Assembly: GCA_034336665.1 (NCBI GenBank) | Contig: CM067566.1 | Coordinates: forward strand, 16,040,330-16,104,329 | Length of the DNA: 64,000 nt | From: Luscinia megarhynchos | Lineage: Eukaryota; Chordata; Aves; Passeriformes; Turdidae | Direction of reading: 5' to 3' | Shown: one piece after another, positions 11,951 through 24,091 of the stretch | Layout of the letters: each line of letters begins with the position of its first letter | How positions within the stretch are numbered: position 1 is the first letter of the stretch | Program-made: the position numbers and the translations under genes | Notes under the pieces: model-generated | The model's input: only the letters and a program-made list of their open reading frames with translations | The model's database searches: none | Told to the model about the DNA's origin: nothing

Positions 11951-12041
11951 GGGCAGATCCTCATGTGGTATAAATCAGTATGGCTTCTTTGAATTTCAAA
12001 GAGCTATACTGATTTACTCCAAGTAACTCTATGTCTGCCCC
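11951..12041. repeat. Ancient palindromic repeat (long imperfect hairpin)
   Basis: The inner arms run from 11971-11993 and 11995-12016. Starting from TAAATCAGTA on the left and ACTGATTTA on the right, they pair with one mismatch and one single-base bulge around a one-base loop. Outer segments begin GGGCAGA and end TCTGCCC, extending the inverted symmetry to about 90 bp. From memory this resembles a widespread old amniote repeat whose core reads like TGTAAATCAG...CTGATTTACA. I do not assign a family name. Confidence 0.6.
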
Positions 12042-15000
12042 TTAATGTTTTCTTATATAATTCTTTCAGAGTTCCTTTCAAATTGTTAGGTTATTTTCAG
12101 CTACAAGGGAAGCTGCATTCTGCCTGTTTTTTAGCTATTTTACCCATAGACAAATCTTGCTGTCAAAACAGGCTTTTAGAAGTTGAAAAAAATCCAAAAA
12201 AATCCAAGCTACATATATAGTAAAAGTTGGCACCAGTTTATCTGTAAATTCTTAACCATAAGAACAGCAGTAAAATCTTCTAGAAATCGGAATTTTCAGG
12301 CTATCTTGTTTAGCTGAAGGGCAGTTGCTAACGTAGGCAATCTCACACCTCAGATGCTAAGGATATAAAGACATCACATTTATGTTTTATATTTATTTGT
12401 TATGACATTGCCCTGAAGAAAACTAACATTACTGTTAAAAGAATAATACTCATCATGCAGTGAATGATAGATTGATCTGTCATGACAGAATGTACAAAAC
12501 ATGTGAAAAGTCTGTTATCTTCAAAATTGGCTCCTTGATCCTCTTGTAAAAAATGTGTTCCATTTGTAACAAGTGTAATTAAAACCATACAGATTAATTC
12601 AAGACATAACCAAACATCCCAAATCCTTGAATAATTTACATAGCACTCTGTAGTCTATTGCTTTATTCATTCTGCTTGCTACATGGAAAATTCAGACTCA
12701 TCTTTTCGATGTAAAACTTAGATGCACCATGAAAAATTCTGGTAAGTGAAAGCATTTTCAAAAGAGAGAGGGAAAATTAATGTAATTGCAACCATTCTTC
12801 ATAGAGTAGTCTCAAAAGAGGACGAACTTCAGGGCAGGATCCATGAGAAAGCTCTGCAGTGATACCAAAATTCTGCTTGTACAGAAGGATGAGCTAGATT
12901 GCAATCTTCAATATGCATTACATACAGAGGACTGATTGAGTCCAGATGAAAGTTAAATATTTTGCAATAACTACTGCATGTAGCCTTCAGACCTTCAAGT
13001 GCTTTGTGAAGTGCAATGTGCCCAGATTTTTTTCTCTGAATTCACTATTCCAAAACAAACAACTATGCTAAACAAACTGTCAGAACCACAGTGATTAAGG
13101 TCATGTCACCACCTCTCTGCCGTTTTTTCTAGGGACTACAGTTCAATTAAGAAAAATTTACCCCAGCCTGGCATCTAGTTCAAAGATAAATCAAAGCTTA
13201 CTTAATTTGGAAGAGTAAAACTCTCTGACAATTTATCATGCACAAGAATGAAGGGAAAACATAAAATTAATGATGTTTCGGGATCTATTTTGCATATACT
13301 GGATAACAAAGATATTTTTAGAAAAAAACCCATACAATTTCAATGCAACCTTTCCTCTAGCTATTTGAGGCAACTATACTTAATACCATGTTGATGGACA
13401 TTGTCTGGTATTAATGTCTAGTATCATTGTCTAGTATCAAGGAAGTATCATTCCAAAAGCTTAAAAATAGGTTAATACACTCGGCTTTGACTGCAGAGGG
13501 AAAAATTATATTCCCCCCTGCAGTAATCCTTTCAAAAATACATTTCATGCAAACAAACATCAAGAAGATATCTCTCAATCCTTAGAAGCTCTACTTATGT
13601 GATGATTTTGAGTGGAAGATGCAGATAGTGATGAGTGAAGAGTAGAACTGTGTCCCTTGTGTTTTGGAATGTGATGAGATGTCTCATACTATAGAGGAGA
13701 TAAAAACTGATTCTGTGAAAAACAATAGAGTCAGAAAAAAAGTAAGGTGTTTAGATAAAGGACAGGGGAATGAGAGGAAGCCAAGCACAGCAGTGAGTCT
13801 CTTTTTCCCCTGTTACCCTATAATGCACAGTATCTTGATGTAATGCACTGTGCAACCTCCTGTTTTTAGGAGAGTGGCTCTGACTCCCTCTGCATTCTTG
13901 TAATGCTGTAAGTGTAGGGGGGTTAAGGGGTGGGGATAGTTTTTTAAGTATGGAATTTGTGCAGGGCTGACAGCAAGATTAATAGAGAGGACCACAAGGA
14001 TTCCTGCTGAGCACTCTATTAAGCCAATAAGCACTGAACTAAGAAAAATTTGCACAATGGAACATAATGGTTTCTGAACAGCTGTTCTGGTCTACCATGT
14101 CCAAACTCTTGAAATAATTTCTAAAGTTTACTCGTCCTTATAAGTAAGTTCTTCCAGTTTTCACTATACATCAAGTAAATGTAACATAGTAATTCAACAG
14201 CTGGGGTTTTATTTTCCTTGTTTATAACCAGAAATGACTTTTTCACCTTAATATCCTTGCCCATGTTTGTATTAATTCTAGTTTTCATTTTTCTATTGCA
14301 CCTCATTCCTCTTCCCTTATACATATGAAGTTTGTCTTTTTGTCCTTCCTTGGCTATGCTTTACATTTTCTCCAGAATACTTGCTTTTCTTCAGCCTTGT
14401 TGTTCTTTTCCACTGTTCTTTCCTGATTTACAGCAGATCCCCTTACTCCCTCCCAACTTTGCCCTTACTCTATTTCTGCCTTCAGCTTAACCTCCTGCTC
14501 ATGAGTCCATAAGCCCTAATTTATCTTCCATTCCAATGCTTGCCTAAGTAAAATATAAGAAATTTTTTCTCCCCCACTCCAGTATTACCGAGCATGGGAG
14601 TTCTGGGGCCCTTAACAAGGCAGCTGGTCCCATTTTGTAAAGAAATCATGCACAGGTGCTGGGAATCATCCAGGGCTGATAGGTTTCCAGCCCCAAAAGT
14701 CATAGAAACTTATGTATTGCGACTGGGGAAGGCTTTAAGTTTTTTCCTTTCCTCTGGGAGGGAAAGGATTGAAGCAGCTTAGTACTGGTAAAGACAAGGA
14801 CTGGGGATGGCAGTAGATGAGAGAGGCTCCCTTCCCAGGACACAGTAGCAGGATCTGAACTTTGGGAAGTAGTTACCAGTTGTCATGGATCTTTTATAAT
14901 TAAATTACTGCCATATCTAAAGTTTGGCATTCAAGAGGTCCCTTTTCTAGCTGTATCAGCAAATTCTGTCTGTGGCTGACCTTGCGAACAAAAGGCAGAA

Positions 15001-17779
15001 AAAGAAGCAAGATCAAAATTCTTTGTAAGAATCAAAGGAAGAGTATCAGACAAGATTTACTTCTAAAATTACATTCAAGGATGATCTTGACAGATTATGA
15101 TTATGTGTAGATTCACATATCTTGAAAATGGCTGTGGCAAGTAACTTTGAGGTATGAATAGATCACTGAATTTGTAGACATTAAACTGATTATGTAGGTT
15201 CCAGATCTGATGCCAGAAGCTGTGTCTTTCTTTTGGTATGAGAAATCCTGGTCAGGGTGGCATAAGATTTTTAAGTATATTTCTTGGTTTCCTGTATGTA
15301 TTAGAATTTGATCTTTTATCTCATTTATGGCATATGATATCTAATGATATTTAATTATCTGTGGAAAAGCAAATCTGAAGAGTGGATGCTGACCTGGCTT
15401 CTGACCTGAAATCTGTTTCCCAAAATGCCAGGTGATGAACTAAACCCACAGCTCTCTTCATTCTAGTACATAATTAATTTGAAAGGTTTAGGCAGTTTTC
15501 TGGAAGCCACTATAGGTAGGCATAACATTGACTGACACATCTGATATACTGAGGTTTTGATATACCAGTGTGTTAGTGGAGGAACTCTAAAACTCCTCAG
15601 TCCCACCTTGTCTGAAACAGAAACCCTGGCCCCAGTAATACAGATTTTCTCATATGATGAAAAGTGTCTGACTCCCTTTCTTATAAGACAATCTGTTAAA
15701 ACTCTCATTGAATTTTTTTCTAGACTGATCAGTCATCACTGTTAAGGTCTTGAGCTTTGAAAATATTTTTGCACGCGGCCCCGTTTTATGTTTGTATTTG
15801 TTTCTTAACCAAAAATTGTCCTTAATTGGGAACTTTTGCTTGCAATACTTGACACAAATTCAGATGCAGGATAATAAGATCTGAAGTAAAGGTAAGATTG
15901 CTAATATATGAATGAATTCTGCAGCATCTCAGACTTTTTATTATATTTTCTCCATAGAATTTGTCCGGGCTTTTCTATTTTTTATTGCCAACTGGTCAAT
16001 TGAAATTTCATAAATAAGCAGAAATCCTCATAAGTGGATCTGCATCTACACATCAAAAACAGACAGAAGACATTGCAATAGCATTCATAAATGTTTTTGA
16101 TAGCACATACCAAAATTTAGCCCTTCAGTGTGAAGAGGCATTTCTCAGACTATTCCTTAGATTTCTGCAGTTGAATATCAAAAAACAGAAAGCAGTATTT
16201 CCAGGCAGTATTTCAAAGTATTTGCTTTTCACCAACCACACATAGACACTCATTAGTTATTTCTCAGTGTTAAATGTGATGAATTATTTCGTGTGAGAAA
16301 ATCAAACCAAAAGCTGACAACAATGGAAGTGCTCCCCTCTCTTCCCCCTGGAGAAACAGGAGGAACTAGGCAATGAGCTACAAATTTACAAGAGTTCATT
16401 TGGGTGGCTGAATTGATTTTCTTTAATCCCATCATGCTCCATATTTTCAATCAAAAAGCCAAGTGTTTAACAAAGGCTTTTGCCCTGAATAGAGGTATCC
16501 TGGAAATTGCCTGTTTCCTGTGGCAGCGGTGAGATTCCCAGCCACTTGAATTGTATGAGTCAGAGCCCTCAAACAGGTCTGTGTGTGACTGCCAGTGGCA
16601 GTGTGACAGTGTTTTTCTTAGCAGCTGAGGCAGTTTAGAAGTTATAATGGAAAGATTTTCAATGACTTCCCAATTATATCTGAATATGTTTGGAGTTCTG
16701 CTTTGATGTTGCCAACATCGTATATGAAAGTATCTAAGTTTTCCAGATGTTTCCTCAATAAAGTAAAGCATTTTAACTTCCAGTGACCAAATCTTCCCTT
16801 ATACATTTAAAGCTCCTTTCCAACCACAAAGAAAAATCCTAGATGAATTAAATCAATAAAATTACTGTTATACAATTCTGTTATCTGTGTCCAAGCTGGG
16901 CTGAAGTTCACAGGACTGAAAAATCCATGTTTGTTAAGATCAAACCTTTTCCTGGATGGGATCTACACTAAAACCTGTCCTCTTTGTACCTCTTGGAACT
17001 GCAGATATGTTTATCTGTTGGTGACTCCTAAAAGTAGTTTTCAGCTGAGGGGAAGTTCAAGTAGTTTTTTTTTAAGTACAATTTTAGGCTCACAGTTAAC
17101 ATCACAGCATTCATATCTCCTATTTTTTTAAGCCTAAAACAATGAGGGGTTAAATACAATTTTAGAAATAATTAAGATGTTTATACACAAAGTTCATAGA
17201 TGCTGGATTGGGCGCTCTTCAGAGATAAGGACAGATGCCTTTTGCAAAGAATATTTCAAAAAACAATAGAGAGTAAAGAATTAATTTAGCTTTCTACTGC
17301 TTTTGTATCTCAAGAATTCAGAATTTGAGTACTGATGTCATAAAATATCCATAATTGAAAGGGCAGCAATGGTATTCACAGGATTCATCAGTCCCAAGAA
17401 AAAATACCTTCTCTTGGAAAAGGCCCCTTTTAGTACCTGGTAAATTGAAATTCCATCAACAAGAGAATGACTTTAACACAATATTGAATTAAGCTTGCAT
17501 TCCTACCAACCACAGATGGAACTTCATCTGTTGTAACAGCTACAATATTTAAGAAGACTCAGTCATTGCACTGAAAATATTTAAGCAGCCTTTCATATAT
17601 TTTATGTATGTCTTATGGTTACCACCAACCACAACAAAGACTCAATGTCTGTATTTTCAGCCAAATAGCAAAAGAAGACAGTCACTTTTCAAAATAATTT
17701 GAAACTGATCATTTGCAAGTTTATTCATGTCACTGTTTTGCAGAAAATTTTAAACACTTCTGCTGAGAAAACCTCAGTA
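12042..17779. other. AT-rich DNA without a supported gene
   Basis: No frame exceeds about 106 codons and none has a recognisable domain. Visible items are a 13-bp triplet repeat (13400-13438) and a strong splice-acceptor-like tract at 14563-14582 followed by a short open frame ending at 14782. The rest shows nothing that I can name. Confidence 0.65.
13400..13438 (+). repeat. Three copies of a 13-bp tandem repeat
   Basis: Three consecutive 13-mers related to ATTGTCTAGTATC differ from each other at a few positions. Seen directly. Confidence 0.85.
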
Positions 17780-17817
17780 AATTATTATTATTAAAATAAT
17801 AAATATTATTATTTTAA
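17780..17817. repeat. (ATT)n/(AAT)n tract with inverted symmetry
   Basis: ATT repeats are followed by AAAATAATA, a short spacer and TATTATTTT, so the tract can fold on itself. It is AT-only and likely to be slippage-prone. Confidence 0.8.
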
Positions 17818-19282
17818 TGTTTAAATGAAATAATTTTCCAGCATGTATGGTATTATGAATTTATAAAAGTTTAAAATATGAATAAATTTTTTTAAGCCTG
17901 GAGGATGCACTGTGGTGTTGCTGCGCCTGATTACAAAACACTCATTGATGCCTCTGCTGGTCAGGATTTCACTTTAGTCTTCTGGGCTCTCATCCAACAC
18001 ATTTTGGTCTATGATGCCCTTTGGGGATGGTCCTAAAGTTCCTTCCAGCCACTTTCAGCAGCAGTTACTGACAAAGCCACCTCCTTTGGAAATGCAGCAG
18101 GGAATGTGCATTTGTGCATGCAATTGCATCCATTCCATCTTCAAATGCAGTTGACAAATCAGCACTCTTTTTTCTTTTTGTTTCTTGCAGATTTGCATTC
18201 TGAACTTTTGCAGAGTTAAAAGTGGCAATCATAGAAGCAAGTAGTCTATTGTTGAGGTAACTTAGAATGCAGAGTAAATGCCTATAAATCATCACAAACT
18301 TCAGATTGATACAGTAGGCACATTTGGACTTTTTCTGATTAATAAAGTCCCAATGTTAGGGAAGTTTTGGGTACTTCCTTTCAGAGGGAAGTAATTTCAC
18401 TTAGGCTAAAAAAAGGGTTGAAAAATCAGTTGAGGATGGTTGACAGTTTTGTCCTTGACCAGAAGAGGTCACCCTTGCGTGTGGCATAACTGACTCTGAA
18501 CCCTCTTTACTCCTTTCTCTATTTCACTAGAAATTATGGGCTGTCGTTTAAATGAAAGATATCATATCCAGCTTTTCTCGAATTTGGGGAAGTTTTGGCA
18601 TCCAGGTTTGGACCCAGGTTCCACACCTCAATCCTAGGTTTTCTGAGTAAGGTGGTTCTGATGGTGTTACAGGTAATTTTCAACCTCCACCATTGCCTGA
18701 AGGACTTCACTTGCTCCTTCCTGTGACAAGATTCACATAATACCTCCAGCTCATGCCGTTTTCAATGAAGAAAAATGTGTCTGAGATCAATTTCTTTATT
18801 TAAATTGATACTTGATTAAAGGTGAAAAACGAGTTTCAAGATATAGATTTATTATTTTATATTCATTTTTTTGAAGGATTGTTTTCAATCTTGCATAACG
18901 TGTCTTTAAAACAAAAAGTAATCATTATAAAATTTGTTTTCTCCCCTGCTCTTGAGAATTTGAAATGTAAGAGATGTATTCTTATGGGTACTGTTCATTC
19001 CTCTACTCCTTAATGGGTGCAGGGGTTTCTAATGCAAATTCAGTCCATCCTTCTCTCTGGGTACAAAACTTTGACTTCTCATCTTAGATTTTTTTTTCCT
19101 TCTTTAAAAGAGAAGCAGTGTCCTTTCACACGTGTAACCAAGATCTGGAAGTCTGCCAGCATCTGTCTGACTCATCATTTTCAAAAGATGCTGTGAATGC
19201 TGGGAATCTAGTTCTAGCTGTGAGACTGAAGGTAGACACTTGAGTGCCAAATCCCATTGCCACTTTACCACTTGAGCCCAAA

Positions 19283-19310
19283 GCAGAAAGCAAAGCAGAA
19301 AGCAAAGCAG
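19283..19310 (+). repeat. 12-bp tandem repeat, 2.3 copies
   Basis: GCAGAAAGCAAA occurs twice in a row and is followed by the first four bases of a third copy. Confidence 0.9.
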
Positions 19311-20845
19311 CTCTTTATGTTGTTATCCTGCTACCAATCATCAGAGAGCCAACATGGCTCTTTATACTAAGAATATGAATAATGTACAAAAGAATTTTAG
19401 AAAAATACCTTTAGGCTAGAAAACTGAGACTAATCATAATATTGTTTTTCATGAAAATAGGACTTGCTTTGAAGTATTTATGCTACTTCCTTACTATTCC
19501 CTTGGCTATATTTTGTTTTCATAATGTTTATTCAGTTAACTTAGTTATTTTTGTACTTGTCTGGTCTTAATACCTTCTCTTTTCTCCCCTTTCTTTTGAT
19601 TCATGCTTTTTTCAGTTTTCTCAGGCTGATTTATCTCTGTCAAGCATTGCTTCATAGTGCAAGGCGTCGGACATAAATCCATTACTTATGGTATGTCTAT
19701 TGCTGCAGAAAAATGTGTTTCACATGGAGCTCAGGGTTTTTCCCCCCGATTTTAAACATTATTTTCCATTTATAGGACATGGAGATTAATCATTAAACAA
19801 GAACAAAATATAACCTAGATGTTCAATTTTAAAACTTATACAGTCTTAACTAAATATTTATTTCCACAGAATTTAGGAGACATTGGTACTGGGGGTGTTT
19901 AGACATTCTAAGTTCAAGTCATCACCTTCAATCCCTATGTAAATTGAACCTGTGCCTTCGTGGACCCATCTATTGTTTCTTACAATGGCTGTGATGAAAA
20001 ATTGAGACCTTGTTTAACGTTGCTATAATATATTTTGAAGATTGCAAGGAAAATGTTAGCGTGGTATCAATGCAGGCAATCAAAATCTTCTGGAATCATA
20101 GTCATAAGAGGCTAATATTCTCACTGGATATACTTAGAAATAAATTGCTTCTATCTCTGCTACTTGAATATGATGTAGGGATGGGAAATATCTAAGCAAA
20201 ATTATTAATGTTTAGATTTCTATGTCTTGTGGTTACAAATTTTGTGGTAAAGAACTTCTTGCCTCTATTTTCTCAGCTAATTTCTTAGATTTGTACTATC
20301 AGAGATAGCTTCCAAGTGGGACTGAGATTTTTGCTTTTAGTCACTGTTCTGACACACAAACACATATAAGCTTAAATCACGGAAGGACAAAATTCCTGTT
20401 CATCTTGGTAGGTTCAAGATTTCACCCCAGGCATCTTGGGAGACAGCACTTGCACTTCTTAGCATCACCACATTTTTTGACAGTAAGTAAAACAAACATA
20501 CTTTAAAACTTGCTGGTTCTAAGCCACATTACTCATCACAGTCTTTCTGTATAGATTGAAAACTATCCCCCTCCCATTTTTTGGTTTTTGTTTTTGAAAT
20601 AAAGAGAAATTGGAGGTTTCTGTATACGAAGACTGCAAATGGTATAACATTCATAAAATCCTTTAATTTAAATATATTGAAATAATTTTTATTTGAAAAA
20701 AGCTATATTTTCCACCTTAATTTGATGGCAGGAGTAGATTAGAAACTGATTGAAATGTCAGACTGAACCTTGCAGTTAGCCAGAGTGAACTGTCTCAAGG
20801 TCTTCAAATCACAGCACATCCTTTCCTTCAAGTGTGGTATATATG

Positions 20846-20857
20846 TGGTATATACCA
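20846..20857. other. Perfect 12-bp palindrome
   Basis: TGGTATATACCA equals its own reverse complement. A near-copy of its left half (GTGGTATAT) lies just upstream, at about 20834. Confidence 0.85.
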
Positions 20858-22122
20858 TATTTAATGGCTCCACATTTTGCAATTAGTTTTCCCAAACTTC
20901 TGATATACAGAAATTTGGTGATCACCAACTACCTTTTCTCTCCAATTTTATTAAAAAACTTATATATGAATAGTGTTTAAAAAGAGAAAATATATACTTG
21001 AAGTAGAATTGATCATCTTACTGAACAAGTTGGGCATTAAGCATCTTACTACCTGAGAAAAGTATTATGCACTCAATGTTTGAATGAGAATTCAAGGTCA
21101 CAGCACTTCAGTCTAAACAGAATTGTCTGAAAGAGAACCCTGGGCAAAATTTATAATGTATCTCCCTGCTTTATAAATGGGTCATTTACTGTATTCTTCC
21201 AGAAGTTCTAATGAATAAAGATTTTAAATATTAACTGTTGAGATTCTGCTCACATCAGGTTTTCTGTAGACAATTCTGCTTGAGACAGAGCTCTAACAGA
21301 TGTTGATTTCCATACTACCTTTAATTGCCCCTCACTCTTTCCTTATCTGCACAATCATCCGTAATTCTAGAATATTCTTTTTTTCAGAGGATGTTCAGAC
21401 TTCTTCCTGAATTAAATAAGCATAAAATGCAACAGTTATAGTCACAGGAGTGGGTATTATTTGTTCCCATTCAGCACAAATGAACCAAAACCCCACAATT
21501 TCTTGGCACACAAAAGTGGCTATACCTCCATGCCACATGTGGAGGTATCTTTGGGAAAATACCAACCACAGAACAGTAAAAACAGACATGAAAGCTTGAA
21601 AGTCCTAATGCAGCTGACAGAATTTCCTTTTCAAGTAAAGACTGTTGTAAAGCCTGATCAGAAGAATCATATCCTCATGGGGTAGAAAAATACCTGGTAG
21701 GAAGACACGCTGCCAGCCCTCCCATCTGCTCCACCCTTTTCTGACAGCGTGTCTCCAGAGGTGGCAATTGCATGCCAAGCATGTTACATGCTGGGAAAAC
21801 ACCTTCAGAGGCCTTGTGCATGCAGCATTACAGGTTCATCAGCCCTAACAAATTGGGATTAGTTGCAAATACTGATGCAGTGGTGCCTCTCCATTCACTT
21901 GTGCCCCTTCAGAGGCAAGATTGAGCCAAGCTGTGCTTCACCAGCAGCTCTCCTCCAGCAGAGGCTGAGCTCCTGCAGGGGTCCCACAGCAGCCTGCAGA
22001 CTGTTCTTGGGCTCTGGAGACCAGGATCAGGCTTCCTTCTGCTCTGAGTAGTAAACACCAGCTGCCTCTCCCTATTCCCCCCTCAGAAAGCAGTGCACTA
22101 GAAGAATCCATGCTCCTTCTCT

Positions 22123-22370
22123 AAAAAACAAAAAAAAACCAAAAACAAAAAACAAAACAAAACAAAAAAACCAAAAACCAAAACAAAACCAAAAACCAAC
22201 CAACCAACCAACAACAACAATTTCAAAATCAAACCAAACCAAACAAACAAACCCCAAAATACAACAAAACAAAACAACAGAAAAATAAATAAATAAAAAA
22301 AAATAAATAAATAAAACCAAAAAAAACCCCACCCTAACAAGAAGCCACCAAAAAACAAACAACAAAAAAA
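22123..22370 (+). repeat. A/C-rich low-complexity tract of about 250 bp
   Basis: Nearly pure A and C on the plus strand, in words such as AAACC, CAACCAAC, ACAACAAC, AAACCAAAC and AAATAAAT. It behaves as a mixed, degraded array of AAAAC/AAACC units rather than one clean microsatellite. The minus-strand translations (Phe/Trp/Leu/Gly/Val-rich, 86-100 codons) mimic membrane proteins but are artefacts of T/G composition. Confidence 0.93.
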
Positions 22371-24073
22371 TCATCAGGGAAAATAATTAACTTTTGTCAT
22401 GAAAAACGTCTCCATAATTGGATTTATTCCTGTATTTTGAAGAAATCTTTAAATTTCTTTCCATGTGATGACATATTTCAGATCTTTCTTGAACTTTTGA
22501 AGTGACAGCACTCATCTGTGGTGGAGGAGTAGGGATCTGTGCAACTACATCAGGGTAATTTTTTAAAAAATTCTTTTTTCAAGAGGATCATGAATAGCTG
22601 TCTTGCTCCTACTATCTGTCCCTACCTCCTCCAGGTGATACCTCCTGGCATGGGCATGCATACTTTGAAGGGTAGCAATTTTTCAATAGAAATAAATGGA
22701 AGACAAAGAAAGTATGGGTGGATGTTAATATTTTCAGTGCATGTGACTGAGACATTAGTCCTGTGTAAAATAGTTACCTTGTATTACAGCTGTATCTTTG
22801 CCTTGACTGCTGGGCCAGCCTTTGATCTTGTTTCAGGTACTCTGTTTGAAAACCAATACATACAGCACAAACATACTTAAAGACTCTGGGATAAAGTGGA
22901 CATTCTGAGGGAATAAAAAAATCCAAATCTTTGACATATCAGAAATAGCAGGAAATATATATTTTTTGTACAACTGCTATCCTCAATATTTTAACAGGAA
23001 GGAGTGCCTCTATTTTTTGCTATACCTACAAAAAATATACAACAGTGGAGAAAAGAATATCTAATCTGGAGACATCATAACAAAGCACAGAAAGCACTGA
23101 AAAGGTATATTAGTAATGTATCTAAGCATACAAAAAGATTAAAATAAAAAATTATAAAATTACTCAGAAAACAAGAAAAGGCAAAGAAAGGCAAGAAAAA
23201 GAAGACATCATGCCAGTGAGACATAAGACTTTTTGGGAATGGCTGAATCTTGGGTATCATTAGTTAGTTAGTAGGTAGATAAATATGTAAAAACATTTAA
23301 GGATTCTGTTTTGCAACAACTTTTCTAAGCCTGCCACAATATACAACTTCTAATCAGGCTCTTATGTCATTTTCCATTAAGTCCTTCTCCTTTTTCTATG
23401 AACAGTGTTTGAGGAACTAGAGAATTTGAACATGAAGAGTTTGCATTAATTTACTGATCTTTGTTGACAATTCGATTATTCTCCTACCACCAGAGCAAGG
23501 TTTTTGCATGTTGATGAGCAATTCCATGCCAAGTTTAGTGTAGTCAAAATGACAACAGACACATTCACGAACAAGTCTGTAGTTATTCTAAAACTGCTGA
23601 CCTAAATAATATGTAAGTGAACCAGGAGAAGGTACCAGATGTGAAAGAATATCTTATTTTGAAATTAATCTACTGTAGCTAAGATAATCTAAAAAATACT
23701 GGTTTATGGAATACCTGAAGTTGTATAGTGGTTTTTCAGAAATATTGAGAACAGTTAGGCATTGAGATACCAGTGAAATTAAATCATTGAATGGGAATTG
23801 GGAAGACAGGCAGTTGTGGACTAGTTTCCTTTCATTACTGCCACCTACCTCTCCCAAAATAGACACACATAGCAAAACCAGAACAGCCATTTGAATTAAA
23901 CTCCAGACTTTCCTAACAGGAAGTGTGATTGCCTCACACTTTATGCAGGCAATCTTTTTGTTAGAAAAATACATAGGAATGGAAATACATTAGAAAGTAT
24001 GCATAGTACTGTCAAAGAGGAAAACCTATGCCTGTTCTTTAACAATTGTTTACAGGGAGAGTCTTTTTGCCTT

Positions 24074-24091
24074 CCTCCTGAAAGCAGGAGG
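24074..24091. other. Compact perfect stem-loop
   Basis: CCTCCTG, a four-base AAAG loop, then CAGGAGG. Seven GC-rich pairs. No gene context gives it a role, so it should not be read as a bacterial-type terminator. Confidence 0.6.

Larger units (their letters stand above)
17818..22122. other. AT-rich DNA without a supported gene
   Basis: No coding gene is supported. Around 17905-18055 the sequence ends with words (GGGGATGGTCC, TTCCTTCCAGCC) loosely reminiscent of a degraded CR1 end, but this is too weak to call. A 12-bp repeat lies at 19283-19310 and a 12-bp palindrome at 20846-20857. The stretch 21690-22090 is GC-richer, with CAGCAG and GCTCCTGCAG-like words and short overlapping frames on both strands; its identity is unknown. 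Confidence 0.6.

Noticed and set aside
17905..18055. Possible degraded CR1 end
   Set aside because: Only two short words resemble the family; order and terminal octamers are missing.
22072..22374. Minus-strand Phe/Trp/Leu-rich 86-100-codon frames as membrane proteins
   Set aside because: They are translations of the A/C low-complexity tract.
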